64,000 bases of DNA from Deinococcus taeanensis (GTDB lineage Bacteria; Deinococcota; Deinococci; Deinococcales; Deinococcaceae), in contig NZ_CP083455.1 in the NCBI RefSeq assembly GCF_020229735.1, positions 2,197,001-2,261,000 on the forward strand. The letters run 5' to 3'. The position numbers and the translations under genes were made by a program. The notes beneath the pieces were generated by a model. That model was given only the letters and a program-made list of their open reading frames with translations, did not search any database and was not told the DNA's origin. Shown one piece after another: positions 23,394 to 31,941 of the stretch (position 1 is the stretch's first letter; every line of letters begins with the position of its first letter).

Positions 23394-24424
23394 CGGGCGG
23401 CCTCGGCGTGACGCTCGGACTGGAGGCTGGGGGTGCCTGCCCACCACTTCATGGTGCCGGCCACCCAGCTCAGGCCGCCGCCGAAGGCGATGAACAGCAG
23501 TTGCTGGCCGTCGCGGATGCGGCCGTCCCGCACGCCTTCATGCAGGACCAGGGGCACCGTGGCGGAGCTGGTGTTGCCGTACCGGTCGAGGTTCACGATG
23601 GTTCTGCTCATGGGCAGCCCGAAGCGTTCCATGGCGGCCTCAATGATGCGGACGTTGGCCTGATGAGGAATGACCCAGTCCACGTCGGCGCTGGTCAGGC
23701 CGCTCTTGGCGAGCACCTGGGTGCCGCTCTCGCCCAGGACGCGCACGGCGAACTTGAAGACCTCACGGCCGTTCATGCCGACCGATTCGCCCATGTTGAA
23801 CCCGCCGGGCAGGGTGGGGGCCACGCAGCGCAGGTACAGGCTGGAGCCGCCGTTGCCGTCGGCGCCCATGATGAAGTCCTGGAAGCCGTACCCGTCCGGG
23901 ACGGGGCCCACCACGGCCGCGCCCGCGCCATCACCGAAAAGAATGGCGGTGTTGCGGTCGTTCTGGTCAACGATCTTGCTCAGCACCTCGGCGCCCACCA
24001 CGAGTACACGGCGGGCGGTGCCGGCCAGAATCAGGCCCTGCGCGACGCTCAGGCCGTACACGAAGCCGCTGCACGCGGCACTGAGATCGAAGGCCGCCGC
24101 GCCGGTCAGGCCGACCTGCATGGCGATCAGGGCTGCTGTGGACGGCATCAGGGCGTCCGGGCTGACGGTGGCGCAGATAACGGCGTCCACCCCCTCCAGG
24201 GCCTGGGGGTCGCGGTCCAGCAGGTCGCGCACGGCGAGAACCCCCACGTCACTGGTGTACTGCTCGGGCGCGGCGAAGCGGCGCTCGCGGATACCGGTGC
24301 GGGATTCGATCCAGTCGGCGCTGGTGTCCATGCGCGCTTCGAAGTCGCTGTTGGGCACGGTTCGGTCGGGCACGTAGCTGCCGAGCGCGGTGATGCCCAG
24401 TTGGGGCCGGGTGAGGTCACTCAT
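23390..24424 (-). CDS. fabH: 3-oxoacyl-ACP synthase III
   Basis: Initiates fatty-acid synthesis by condensing acetyl-type (or branched) acyl-CoA with malonyl-ACP. 344 residues with C118 in LSAACSGF, His in IPHQANVRI and Asn in RYGNTSSATVP. The ATG at 24424 is six bases after the -10 box TACGGT, i.e. a leaderless start; the open frame further upstream runs through the operator and is rejected. First gene of fabH-fabD-dinB-like-fabG-acpP-fabF, with four-base overlaps through the first four genes. Confidence 0.95.
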   Translation of the reverse strand: MSDLTRPQLGITALGSYVPDRTVPNSDFEARMDTSADWIESRTGIRERRFAAPEQYTSDVGVLAVRDLLDRDPQALEGVDAVICATVSPDALMPSTAALIAMQVGLTGAAAFDLSAACSGFVYGLSVAQGLILAGTARRVLVVGAEVLSKIVDQNDRNTAILFGDGAGAAVVGPVPDGYGFQDFIMGADGNGGSSLYLRCVAPTLPGGFNMGESVGMNGREVFKFAVRVLGESGTQVLAKSGLTSADVDWVIPHQANVRIIEAAMERFGLPMSRTIVNLDRYGNTSSATVPLVLHEGVRDGRIRDGQQLLFIAFGGGLSWVAGTMKWWAGTPSLQSERHAEAAR

Positions 24425-24430
24425 GCCTGC

Positions 24431-24464
24431 ACCGTAGCATTCATTGAACGTCCGTTCAATGAAT
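24431..24464 (-). promoter_or_regulatory. Leaderless fab operon promoter overlapped by a palindromic operator
   Basis: Minus strand: -35 TTGAAC, 17-base spacer, -10 TACGGT (24436-24431), six bases, fabH ATG. A perfect palindrome with 12-bp arms and a 2-base centre (24439-24450 with 24453-24464; core TTGAACG-TC-CGTTCAA) covers the -35 box and spacer. The size and symmetry fit a TetR-family repressor site. No candidate regulator gene is adjacent. Confidence 0.75.
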
Positions 24465-24506
24465 TGGGTCCAGCGTTCCCGGACTCCCCGGTTCTGCACG
24501 GCACAC

Positions 24507-24532
24507 AAAAGAGCGCCCCCGAAGGGACGCTC
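24507..24532 (-). terminator. Terminator of tig
   Basis: 9-bp stem (24511-24519 with 24524-24532, one G-U pair), four-base loop and four T on the minus strand. Confidence 0.8.
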
Positions 24533-24552
24533 CCACGGCAAGCCGCCCGGAA

Positions 24553-25872
24553 TTACTCCGCGCTGACTTCCTCGCCCTGACCTTCACCCTGAACGTTGTC
24601 CGGCTGGGCGTCACCGCTCTGGGTGCCACCGACCTGCTCACCGGACAGCTGGGTGATCGCCTGCTGCAGCGCCTTCTCGCGCGTCAGGCTGATGTAGTAC
24701 GAGTTGATGCCGTTCGGCCCCAGCTGCTTGCTGAGCTCGGCCGCGCTCAGGCCGTTCGCCTGCGCCAGCGCGTTCATGGTCTGGTTGAACTCCGCGTCAC
24801 TGACCTGCACCTTCAGGTCCTCAGCCAGTTTCTCCAGGGCCAGGTCACGCTTCACGCGGCTCTCGGCGTTCTTGTTCAGGTCCGCCATGAAGTCGTCCAG
24901 CTTGCCCTGCTCCTGCATGAACGCTTCGTACTCGCCCCACTTCACGCCCTGACGGCCCAGATCATCCTTGATCTCCTCAAGCATGCTCTCGCGGCGCCGA
25001 TCCAGCAGCGCCTGAGGAATCTCAGCTTCCATACCGTCCACCAGCGCGGTAATGAACTCCTCGCGGCGGCCCGCCTCGCCTTCCTGCTGCGCGCGGCGCT
25101 CCAGCTCACCCTTCAGGTCGGTGCGCAGGCGCTCGAGGGACTCGAAGTTCAGGCTGCTCGCGAACGCGTCATCCAGCGCCTGAAGCTGTTTGGTTTTCAC
25201 GTCCACGACCTTCACGGTCACGGTGTGCTCGGCGTGCTCATGATCGCCGTGCTGGTGGGCAGGCACCGTGATCTCCACGGTGTCACCCTTGGTCCGGCCG
25301 ACCAGAGCGTCACGCACGTGCGCCTCGGCAACGTCCAGGTAGACGGGGTATGTGCCGCCTTCCTCGCCTTCCTCCTCGATGGTGACCTGGTCGCCGGCCT
25401 CGATGGGACGCTCGACGCTGTCGAAGGTGGCGTTGCGCTCGCGAAGGTCGTTCAGGGTCCGCTCCAGCACCTCATCGGTAATCTCCGGGGCGGCGGTGGT
25501 GAGCTGCACGCCGCGCCAGTCGGCGAGCTTCACGTCAGGGTACGTTTCGCCCTTCACGGTGAACTCGAACGGCTGGCCGCTCTGCAGCGCCTGCGGGTCA
25601 ATGTTGGCGTCCACGAGGCTGAGTTTCAGTTCGCGCGCAGCCTGGGTGTAGTGCGTCTGCAGCAGGCGGTCGCGAACTTCCTGCTCCACGTAGCCTTTGC
25701 CCACACGACCCTCGATGACCTTGCGCGGAGCCTTGCCGGGGCGGAAGCCAGGCACACGCACGTCGCGCGCCAGTCCGGCCCACACCTGGTCGTAAGCGCG
25801 GTTCACTTCGGCGGCGGGCACCGACACCTTGAATTCCACCTTGTTGCCTTCTCTGCTGATCAGCTCTGCCAT
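24553..25872 (-). CDS. tig: Trigger factor
   Basis: Ribosome-bound chaperone and prolyl isomerase, 439 residues. The N-terminal ribosome-binding domain contains the signature region VPGFRPGKAP near 50. A PPIase (FKBP-like) domain spans about 155-240 and the C-terminal helical cradle follows. A histidine-rich insertion (PAHQHGDHEHAEH) lies in the PPIase part. The tail is Gln/Gly/Glu-rich. The ATG at 25872 has GGAG six bases before it; upstream in-frame sequence to 26019 has no family similarity. The gene stands alone, with its upstream side facing genomic island 1. Confidence 0.93.
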   Translation of the reverse strand: MAELISREGNKVEFKVSVPAAEVNRAYDQVWAGLARDVRVPGFRPGKAPRKVIEGRVGKGYVEQEVRDRLLQTHYTQAARELKLSLVDANIDPQALQSGQPFEFTVKGETYPDVKLADWRGVQLTTAAPEITDEVLERTLNDLRERNATFDSVERPIEAGDQVTIEEEGEEGGTYPVYLDVAEAHVRDALVGRTKGDTVEITVPAHQHGDHEHAEHTVTVKVVDVKTKQLQALDDAFASSLNFESLERLRTDLKGELERRAQQEGEAGRREEFITALVDGMEAEIPQALLDRRRESMLEEIKDDLGRQGVKWGEYEAFMQEQGKLDDFMADLNKNAESRVKRDLALEKLAEDLKVQVSDAEFNQTMNALAQANGLSAAELSKQLGPNGINSYYISLTREKALQQAITQLSGEQVGGTQSGDAQPDNVQGEGQGEEVSAE

Positions 25873-26099
25873 TGGGTCTCCCGTCTGCGCCGCCTGCGCA
25901 CCTGTACCCGCGCGGGGCGGGCGTGGGACAGCGGCGCGTTCCTGTGTTGATTCTGCCGTGCCGGTCGCGTCTGCCCAAGCGGGCGGGCGCGCGACATGCC
26001 GCCAAGCATGATAGTGCATCGGCAGGCTTTTCGGGTGCCGGGCACCCCAACAGACTGCGGCGGCCCCGCCCCACTCCGGGTTCGGTGCCGCCGCTGCGC

Positions 26100-26158
<59 letters not shown>

Positions 26159-26298
26159 CTGTTCCCGATCTTTCCCTCAAAGCCCTCTACATCGACTATT
26201 TTAGCACTTTCGCAGATTGGAAACAGCTGGAGGGCACAAGATCGAGCAAGAGGGACGCATGACTAGCGACAGGTGAAAACAGGAGGTAGGCCAAGGTT

Positions 26299-26652
26299 GT
26301 GCTCTTAAGGAATTCCTTCAAGATGGATGTCGTGTGGATTGAGTGGGATGATCAGAATTTGGAACGGCTGGAGCGGCGGGTGTTGATCACGGCACTGGGG
26401 CTGCTTCACAGCCTGGAAGAAGGAATTTGCGCGCCAGACGATGTAGAAGCGATTCTGTTCAAGCCTGCCGTCCACCTAGGCCTTCAAGAGTGTGGCGTAG
26501 CAGAACCAATCCTTGATCTCATCCAGCAGGGCTTCTTTCTAGACGATATTCGGCAGCATCGCGGCCCAGAAGCACTCAAAGTTAAAATTAGCCACATGCA
26601 GCACCTTGCGACAGGCTTACTGACCGCATACCCAGACCATCGGGTGGATTAA
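26299..26652 (+). CDS. DUF3969-like putative immunity protein
   Basis: 117 residues from a GTG 12 bases after AGGAGG; an ATG at 26323 would give 109. The core (ITALGLLHSLEEGICAPDDVEAILFKP, written here only as its two conserved parts: ALGLLHSLEEG and DVEAILFKP) and a later ILDLIQQGFFLDDI resemble DUF3969, a family found as immunity proteins in polymorphic-toxin loci. No toxin is encoded beside it. It is the first gene inside the distal end of island 1, on the same strand as the next three genes. Family assignment is from memory of the pattern and is tentative. Confidence 0.6.
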   Translation: MLLRNSFKMDVVWIEWDDQNLERLERRVLITALGLLHSLEEGICAPDDVEAILFKPAVHLGLQECGVAEPILDLIQQGFFLDDIRQHRGPEALKVKISHMQHLATGLLTAYPDHRVD

Positions 26653-26713
26653 ACTCTTTGGCCTACACGATCTAGCTGCTCCGCTAGCTGGGGAAGATCA
26701 GTTAGGGTGGCGT

Positions 26714-26938
26714 ATGCACGTCTGTCCCCCTGTGCGTGAAGCGGCTGCAGCTCTAAAAAATCGGGTGCAGGCAGGCGATGAACTCGACACAGCTGTTCGG
26801 GCCGTACATGAAGAGTTTGGGCTGGGCTTGATGTTTCTGGTGAAGGCAGTCCAGCGAGCGTGCGACTGTTCCCATAGAGATGCCGCGAGGACTGTTGCCC
26901 GTGCGACCTACGACCCGCTGCGGTACAGAGCAAGGTAG
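26714..26938 (+). CDS. Small helical protein, immunity-locus type, 74 residues
   Basis: Short all-helical protein. The pattern GDELDTAVRAVHEEFGLGLMFLVKAV followed by DAARTVARAT (here shown in two pieces: LDTAVRAVHEEFGLG and FLVKAVQRACD) is like small L7/L12-C-terminal-like proteins that are often encoded near immunity genes. There is no clear ribosome binding site before the ATG. Function unknown. Confidence 0.5.
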   Translation: MHVCPPVREAAAALKNRVQAGDELDTAVRAVHEEFGLGLMFLVKAVQRACDCSHRDAARTVARATYDPLRYRAR

Positions 26939-26978
26939 ACCGACGCCTTTCCATTCTGGGATCGTTCAAAGTACGTCT

Positions 26979-27422
26979 ATGACAGCTCGTGCTGAATTGG
27001 CTTACATATTTATCGACCCTGATGGCACTCAGGGGGCTGGCGTGGTCGTAGTCGTGCAAGCGCCCACGGGTGTGGTGTATGCCTCACAGGTAGGCGGCAA
27101 TGCCAATGAAGAACGTTCCGTGGAAGGGTTTGCGATTCCTCTTTTCCACCCTCAATACCTCGATGCCTTAGAAGGGTACTTCGGTCGGTATAGCGGAAAT
27201 CTGCCATATCCAGGAACTCCATACGAGTGGTGGAAAGAGAAGGATTTGCAGGTACTGGCAGAGATTGTCGGACGAATCCCGCTGTGGCATACGAGTCGAG
27301 ATAAAGATGAACCCGCATACCTTCAATTTGATGGGGCACGTCTTGAGGAACTCACAGAAGGGTGGGTTCCTGTCGTGACTCGCTACGGCCCAGGCATATT
27401 GACTCACCAGAACTGCGACTAA
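26979..27422 (+). CDS. DUF6210-like putative immunity protein
   Basis: 147 residues, soluble. The segment VVVVVQAPTGVVYASQVGG, then VEGFAIPLF and a C-terminal LQFDGARLEELTEGWVPV, resemble the DUF6210 family, which is linked to bacterial immunity proteins. It lies 40 bases after the preceding small gene and 70 before the broken nuclease gene, all on the plus strand. No cognate toxin is visible. The assignment is by pattern and moderately sure. Confidence 0.6.
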   Translation: MTARAELAYIFIDPDGTQGAGVVVVVQAPTGVVYASQVGGNANEERSVEGFAIPLFHPQYLDALEGYFGRYSGNLPYPGTPYEWWKEKDLQVLAEIVGRIPLWHTSRDKDEPAYLQFDGARLEELTEGWVPVVTRYGPGILTHQNCD

Positions 27423-28102
27423 GGACTTGTGGCGCCCTGACAGCCCAGCTTGGCAACAACCAGCCCCCTTACTTGCATGCCTTAGGAGCAAGATGAATCC
27501 TGTTTATCGTGTTCTAGACGATGATGGAAAAGAGCTTGACGCAGCACTAGAGGTGTCACGCACAAGCATCATTTTGCGAGCGAGAGGTGGGACACGAGGA
27601 GAAGGAGCCATAAACACTGACTACACCACTGTCCTTCGGCTCATCCTGTCGAGGCTGGTGATTGACGGACGCATCCGTATCAAGCAGGCCTACGTAGACA
27701 GCAGGTCAGTCCAAGAACTGGATATTGAAGACCGACTGATTTTCTCGGGCACAGATACTGCCCTTACACCTGACGAAGCCTTCTCCAAAATGAGCCGAGC
27801 AATGGAGCACATTGGCCAGAAGAACGGCAAGAGTGGAAAGGGAAATCGGACTAAGCGCATCTGTATCGAGCTGGACTTGCCTACATATGCCGCGGGCTTC
27901 GAGCGAATGCTCAGGGGGGAAAAGCAGATAGATCGCATTTCTGCCTCCGATTTGCACAAGGTCACCGCTGAGCACATCCTGCAGGCGATTCAAAAGCTTC
28001 AGGCAGGATACGAGGGGCATGGCTTTGGACCGGTAGTGCTCCAAGGATGACTTTCAGCACCTGACCCTCTCGATGCGAGGGACGAGCACACTGGAGATCA
28101 TC

Positions 28103-28390
28103 ATGGGGAAACAGCGAAAAACCTGGAGCACCGACGTCAAAGAAGCCATCGTCCTCAGCGTGCTGCGGGGCGAACTCGGAGTCGCGGAGGCAGCCCGTCA
28201 GCATGGAGCCAACGAGAGCCTGATCCACACCTGGAAAACACAGTTTCTGGAGGCGGGCCGTGCCCGCCTCTCTGGTGACCGACCAGACCAGGGCGTGACC
28301 ATCCTGGAACGGGAGAATGACCGTCTCAAACGCATCGTGGCCGAAAAGGAACTGGAGCTCGATATTGCGCGAAAAGTGCGACGGCTCTGA
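28103..28390 (+). CDS. IS3-type transposase OrfA
   Basis: 95 residues from the ATG at 28103 (MGKQRKTWSTDVKEAIV). A helix-turn-helix of the transposase_8 kind (GVAEAARQHGANESLIHTWK) is followed by a leucine-zipper-like helix at the C-terminus. An A4G run at 28372-28376 near the end is a plausible -1 frameshift site leading into orfB. Confidence 0.85.
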   Translation: MGKQRKTWSTDVKEAIVLSVLRGELGVAEAARQHGANESLIHTWKTQFLEAGRARLSGDRPDQGVTILERENDRLKRIVAEKELELDIARKVRRL

Positions 28391-28464
28391 CGCTGGACGA
28401 GCTGATCGTTCTCTGGCAGAGCCGGCCGCACCTCAGCCTGCGGCGTTTTGCCCAGTACGCCAGC

Positions 28465-29244
28465 GTGCCGTACTGGCGGATGCGGGACCATCAGCACAGC
28501 GCGCCCGCGCGCTGTGCCAAGCAGCAGCACCGTGACGCACTGTACGAGAAGGTACGCCAGGCGGCGTTGCAGCATCCAACGTCTGGATACCGGCTGCTGT
28601 ATCAGGAACTCAAAGCTCAGGGCGAAGAGATTGGCCTGCACAAGATCCGTGTCGCACTCGGCGAATTGCACCTTCACCCACCGCTGCCTCGAAAGACCCG
28701 GAAACCTTCCCCGAAGGTTTCCGCACCACAAGACTGGCCGGAAGGTCGACGGGTGCAGATTGACGCGACACGGCTGTCGCTGCCCGACGGGGTCTGTTGG
28801 ATTTACTTCGTGCTGGACGTTACCTCGCGGGTGGTGCTGGCCAGCCGGGTGGTACGGAGCCTGTCGATGCACCTCGCCAAACTGACGCTCGACGAGGCGG
28901 TCGCCGTGCTGCGTGCTCAGGGCCACCACAAGCGCATCCTGGTCCAGAGTGATGGAGGCAGTGATTTCACCAGTGACCTCTTTCAACAGGGCTGTTTGAT
29001 GTACGGCAACTGGGTGCGCTGCAAAGTGTCTCAGCCGGGAGGAACCGGTATCCTCGAACGCCTCAACCGGACCTACAAATACCAGTTCGCCTTCCGCCAG
29101 GACTGGCAGTCCATGGCCGATGTCCGGGCCGCCATGCCGGACTTTCACCGCTGGTACAACCACGAGCGCCGTCATTCGGCGCTCGGCTACGCCACGCCTT
29201 GGTCTACACTCACCTTATCGGCGAATGCTCGCAACGCCGCTTGA
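28465..29244 (+). CDS. IS3-type transposase OrfB (DDE integrase)
   Basis: 259 residues from the first ATG; the frame is open further back to the A4G frameshift site near 28372, so the natural product is probably an OrfA-OrfB fusion. The rve catalytic core is intact: QIDATRL (first Asp), LVQSDGGSDFTS (second Asp) and GTGILERLNRTYK (Glu), then HNH-free C-terminus YNHERRHSALGYATP typical of IS3 transposases. It is likely functional. Confidence 0.85.
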   Translation: MPYWRMRDHQHSAPARCAKQQHRDALYEKVRQAALQHPTSGYRLLYQELKAQGEEIGLHKIRVALGELHLHPPLPRKTRKPSPKVSAPQDWPEGRRVQIDATRLSLPDGVCWIYFVLDVTSRVVLASRVVRSLSMHLAKLTLDEAVAVLRAQGHHKRILVQSDGGSDFTSDLFQQGCLMYGNWVRCKVSQPGGTGILERLNRTYKYQFAFRQDWQSMADVRAAMPDFHRWYNHERRHSALGYATPWSTLTLSANARNAA

Positions 29245-29823
29245 AGTCAAACCTGGAGCATTACCACCCTCCACTGACTATGACTTGGTGCTAGCGACTG
29301 GCGAGCGCCTGCCGCTTAAGGCTGTATTTGGGCTTGCCGCTACAGAGGCATTAGGTTTCCCAGTTCTTCCTAAACATTTCACTGGTGGGGTGGATTCGAC
29401 CTGTTTTCGCCTCCTCAAAGAGGCAGGGTTTGAGATGGTGCCGAAGGGGCATCCCATGACACCGATCCGACCCCTTGAGTCCCGAGAGGAGCGTAGATGG
29501 GCGGAAGGCAACCCCAAACTGGTCAGCCACCTCAAGAGAGAAAGAGCACCTGGTCTGGCACAGGCCAAGAAAGCGGAATTCAAGCGACTGCATGGGCACC
29601 TGTCGTGTGAGCGCTGCAAAGAGAATCCTGTGGAGAAGTACGGTGCCTTTGGAGAAGCCTGCATTGAGGTTCACCACAAGCGCGTCCAGGTTAAGGACAT
29701 GAGCGAGGGTCATGTAACCAAGCTGTCTGACCTGGAGTGTCTCTGCGCGAATTGTCACCGAATCGAACATGCGAAACTAAAAAGAGCCCAGGCACGCGCC
29801 TGAGCTGATATTGAGGAATTAGT

Positions 29824-30084
29824 TTAGCTATCTGTATCGGAGACATTCTCCCCAAGCAGGACCAGCTCACCTGTCTGAGGATCGAAGCCAAAATTCAGGT
29901 GAATATTTCTCGTGCGGCCTTGCCCTAGGTCAATGGTGTGGGTGTAGCTATAGCTGTACTTGGGTACTGCAGACTTGAGGTACACCCCTGAGGCTGTCTG
30001 GGCGTCAGCCAAGGCCCTTACGAGGTTGATAGCCTCCGACAGTCCATCAATTGCTTTTAGAATAATTTTATTGTGTTGATTCAT
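29824..30084 (-). CDS. Uncharacterised 86-residue protein
   Basis: No family recognised. An N-terminal helix (KIILKAIDGLSEAINLVRAL) is followed by a Tyr/Ser-rich strand region (YSYSYTHTIDLG) and an acidic end. It begins 25 bases after the stop of the winged-helix protein, so the two are probably co-transcribed. GGCGGA precedes the ATG. AT-rich compared with the chromosome. Confidence 0.6.
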   Translation of the reverse strand: MNQHNKIILKAIDGLSEAINLVRALADAQTASGVYLKSAVPKYSYSYTHTIDLGQGRTRNIHLNFGFDPQTGELVLLGENVSDTDS

Positions 30085-30109
30085 AGTTAATCCGCCCGTT
30101 TTTTATGTT

Positions 30110-31051
30110 TTATTCACGTGTCTCTGTTGGATATTTTCCGCCTATTAACTGGATATTGGAAGTTTTAAGAATTACATCCAAACAGGGAGCCGCTGATTCA
30201 CGTTTACATGCCGTTGCCTGTATCTCACTTCGCATTCGAGCAGCCGCAGAAACCTGCTTCAGCCTCTCCCGCACCGCTCTAATGGCACCCATAGCAAGCT
30301 GCGGCTTGGCATTCGGTTGATCCTGCAGGAGGTGAATCGCCTCTTCGCTCCGTATGTACTCCCTGTAGATGGAGGCTGCCGTCTCTAGCAGTGTGCCCAG
30401 ATGCTGCCCGCCCAGGTCTGAGACGCATTGCTGCACCTCGTCCAATACGTCTTTGTGTTTGAATTCAGGAGGCAGGCCGAGTCGGTCGATTTCCGAGAGG
30501 TACAAGGCAGTGGAGAAAGCCTGAGAATTTCTTGCTGTTACCTGGTTCGACTCTTGCCCATGCACAGTGCATTTCGTTGGGGCAAAAATTCGCTTGAACT
30601 CTGTTGCCAACCGTGCTTGAGCCTCAGGCACAGCAGCCTGCTCAGCTAACTCCATGAGAAAAGTACGCTCCAACTTTGTTGTGGTATCAACGGAGCCCAT
30701 TAAAAAATAGGTACCCACATTACCCAACGGCACTTTACGAATCAGGTCTATGCTCTCCAGTCGTGACAAACTCAATTCAACTGTAGATTTGCTATAGCCT
30801 GTATCCCGCTGGATTTCGTCAATGCTACTCAGAACGCCTAATTGACCCAACCTATATCTCTCTGCCATTATTTTGGTTGGCTCATGATTATAGTTATTGT
30901 ACGCGGGCGCGCCGCTGTGATAGACCCAACTCAACAAGTGGAAATAGATATAACCTGCTGCCGTTGTTAGTAAATATTTACTTTCGGGGATTTTTACGAT
31001 ACCAACTGGCAGTTGCAAGAAGTGCAGCTTAGCTTTTGGTTGATTTGACAT
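30110..31051 (-). CDS. Winged-helix DNA-binding protein of island 1
   Basis: 313 residues. The N-terminal part carries a winged-helix arrangement: MAERYRLGQLGVLSSIDEIQ, the recognition helix region DTGYSKSTVELSLSRLESIDLIRKV, shown in part as SKSTVELSLSRLES, and a wing VGTYFLMG. This layout occurs in plasmid replication initiators and in conserved-island regulators. The C-terminal half is helical with two cysteines near the end. GAGGAG sits four bases before the ATG. Repeats upstream (31189-31210) and an inverted repeat (31226-31244) could be its binding sites. Replication or regulation cannot be decided from sequence. Confidence 0.65.
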   Translation of the reverse strand: MSNQPKAKLHFLQLPVGIVKIPESKYLLTTAAGYIYFHLLSWVYHSGAPAYNNYNHEPTKIMAERYRLGQLGVLSSIDEIQRDTGYSKSTVELSLSRLESIDLIRKVPLGNVGTYFLMGSVDTTTKLERTFLMELAEQAAVPEAQARLATEFKRIFAPTKCTVHGQESNQVTARNSQAFSTALYLSEIDRLGLPPEFKHKDVLDEVQQCVSDLGGQHLGTLLETAASIYREYIRSEEAIHLLQDQPNAKPQLAMGAIRAVRERLKQVSAAARMRSEIQATACKRESAAPCLDVILKTSNIQLIGGKYPTETRE

Positions 31052-31188
31052 ATAACTCCTCTGCAGAATTTTGCGAAGTCTCCCGATGCAATAGGAAGAG
31101 AGCCTCCCTGTGAATCAGGAACCTTTGAGCGTTTTAAGATCAGGTTTTCGTACGTCTGGGACGAATATTTTCGCAGTGCTCTCAATCT

Positions 31189-31244
31189 TAGGTAGATAAC
31201 CTAGGTAGATCTAAAAGATAAAAGAAGCGAACTCATCGTTCGCT
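31189..31244. repeat. Direct and inverted repeats upstream of the winged-helix gene
   Basis: TAGGTAGAT occurs twice, 13 bases apart (31189-31197 and 31202-31210), followed by a 7-bp inverted repeat AGCGAAC-N5-GTTCGCT (31226-31232 with 31238-31244). Candidate operator or short iteron set. Confidence 0.4.
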
Positions 31245-31275
31245 CATACAAAGAACGAACAGGATTGAAAGTGAA

Positions 31276-31599
31276 TCAAGGTGGACCGTGGCTGTACAGC
31301 ACAGCAAACCTGCGTTTTGCTTCCTTTGAAGTCTTAGGTCGGCCCAGGTCATCCCACAAGTCAACCCACCCCTTCGGGCTGAGCTTGAGATTGAATGCTT
31401 CAATCAGCGGAGCAATGCACCCCTCTATCACTGCCAACATTGCTGTGTCTGGGTCGGCAGTATTGTCGGGCAACTTCCAAGTAGAACGGCTAGGCGCAGA
31501 ACTGGGCACATATCTTTCGGCCCCTGAATTAAAGCCCCACTCGTCTGATTTACGGCTTGCGCCCAGGCCCTTTGCTGTTAGTAGATCGATTGCTTTCAT
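31276..31599 (-). CDS. Uncharacterised 107-residue protein
   Basis: No family recognised. Short soluble protein with a basic N-terminus (KAIDLLTAKGLGASRKSDEW), a mid region predicted helical (IEGCIAPLIEAFNL) and a basic KRRFAVLYSHGPP end. The ATG at 31599 is six bases after TAAACT, the leaderless geometry used by core genes here, which supports both the gene and this start over a GTG two codons upstream. Confidence 0.6.
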   Translation of the reverse strand: MKAIDLLTAKGLGASRKSDEWGFNSGAERYVPSSAPSRSTWKLPDNTADPDTAMLAVIEGCIAPLIEAFNLKLSPKGWVDLWDDLGRPKTSKEAKRRFAVLYSHGPP

Positions 31600-31605
31600 G
31601 ACCAC

Positions 31606-31941
31606 AGTTTAGCCGTGAGCAGAATTACTAGCTGTAGTTTACATGCTTGCATGAGGAGCTCTCATAAAGCCGAGCGAGTCATGAGGGGGATGAGGAGACT
31701 GTAAAATCCCCCCTAAATTTCTCATACTTCACTGCTGAGCCCTGACTATTTCAGGAAGGTCAGAACATAGCGTGAAAATAGCCTGCAGCCTGACGGAGAC
31801 CCCTCTATCTTGGGATGTGTCCAGTGTCCCTACAAAGGCGTTGGGGGCCTCTTGGCCATTGCCACCTCAATCGATAGGCAACCATGTATCACCGTCTCAA
31901 TCAGTAGCGCCTGATCACGCCATCGAGCTCAAGCGAATAAG
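31606..31941. other. Non-coding stretch inside island 1
   Basis: 336 AT-richer bases between divergent genes. It contains the leaderless -10 box (TAAACT, minus strand, 31611-31606) for the gene to the left and two ATGAGGAG-like repeats near 31650-31705. No convincing promoter for the EVE-domain gene or RNA gene was found. Confidence 0.5.

Larger units (their letters stand above)
28032..29265 (+). mobile_element. IS3-type insertion sequence, 1234 bp
   Basis: Ends GGTAGTGCTCC at the left and GGAGCATTACC at the right, imperfect inverted repeats over about 22 bases. It is flanked by a 3-bp target duplication ACC (28029-28031 and 29266-29268). Contains orfA and orfB in a -1 relation. The flanking gene frame is restored exactly by removal. 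Confidence 0.9.
27493..29803 (+). pseudogene. ScoMcrA-like modified-DNA endonuclease, split by an IS3-type element
   Basis: Two coding fragments flank the insertion. 27493-28031 (ATG four bases after TAGGAG) encodes an N-terminal head domain: RARGGTRGEG, NTDYTTVLRL and VDSRSVQELDIEDR. 29269-29803 encodes a sulphur-binding-type domain (STDYDLVLATGERLPLKAVFG, shown in two parts STDYDLV and LPLKAVFG; then FTGGVDS) and an HNH nuclease with CxxC (CERC), IEVHHKR and CANCHRIEH. Removing the element and one copy of the ACC target repeat joins the fragments in frame as HGFGP-STDYD, giving 357 residues. ScoMcrA-type enzymes cleave phosphorothioated or methylated DNA. As it stands the gene should be inactive. 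Confidence 0.85.

Noticed and set aside
30110..31260. Origin of replication of island 1
   Set aside because: A winged-helix protein and two short repeats are not enough; no AT-rich unwinding element with multiple iterons was found.
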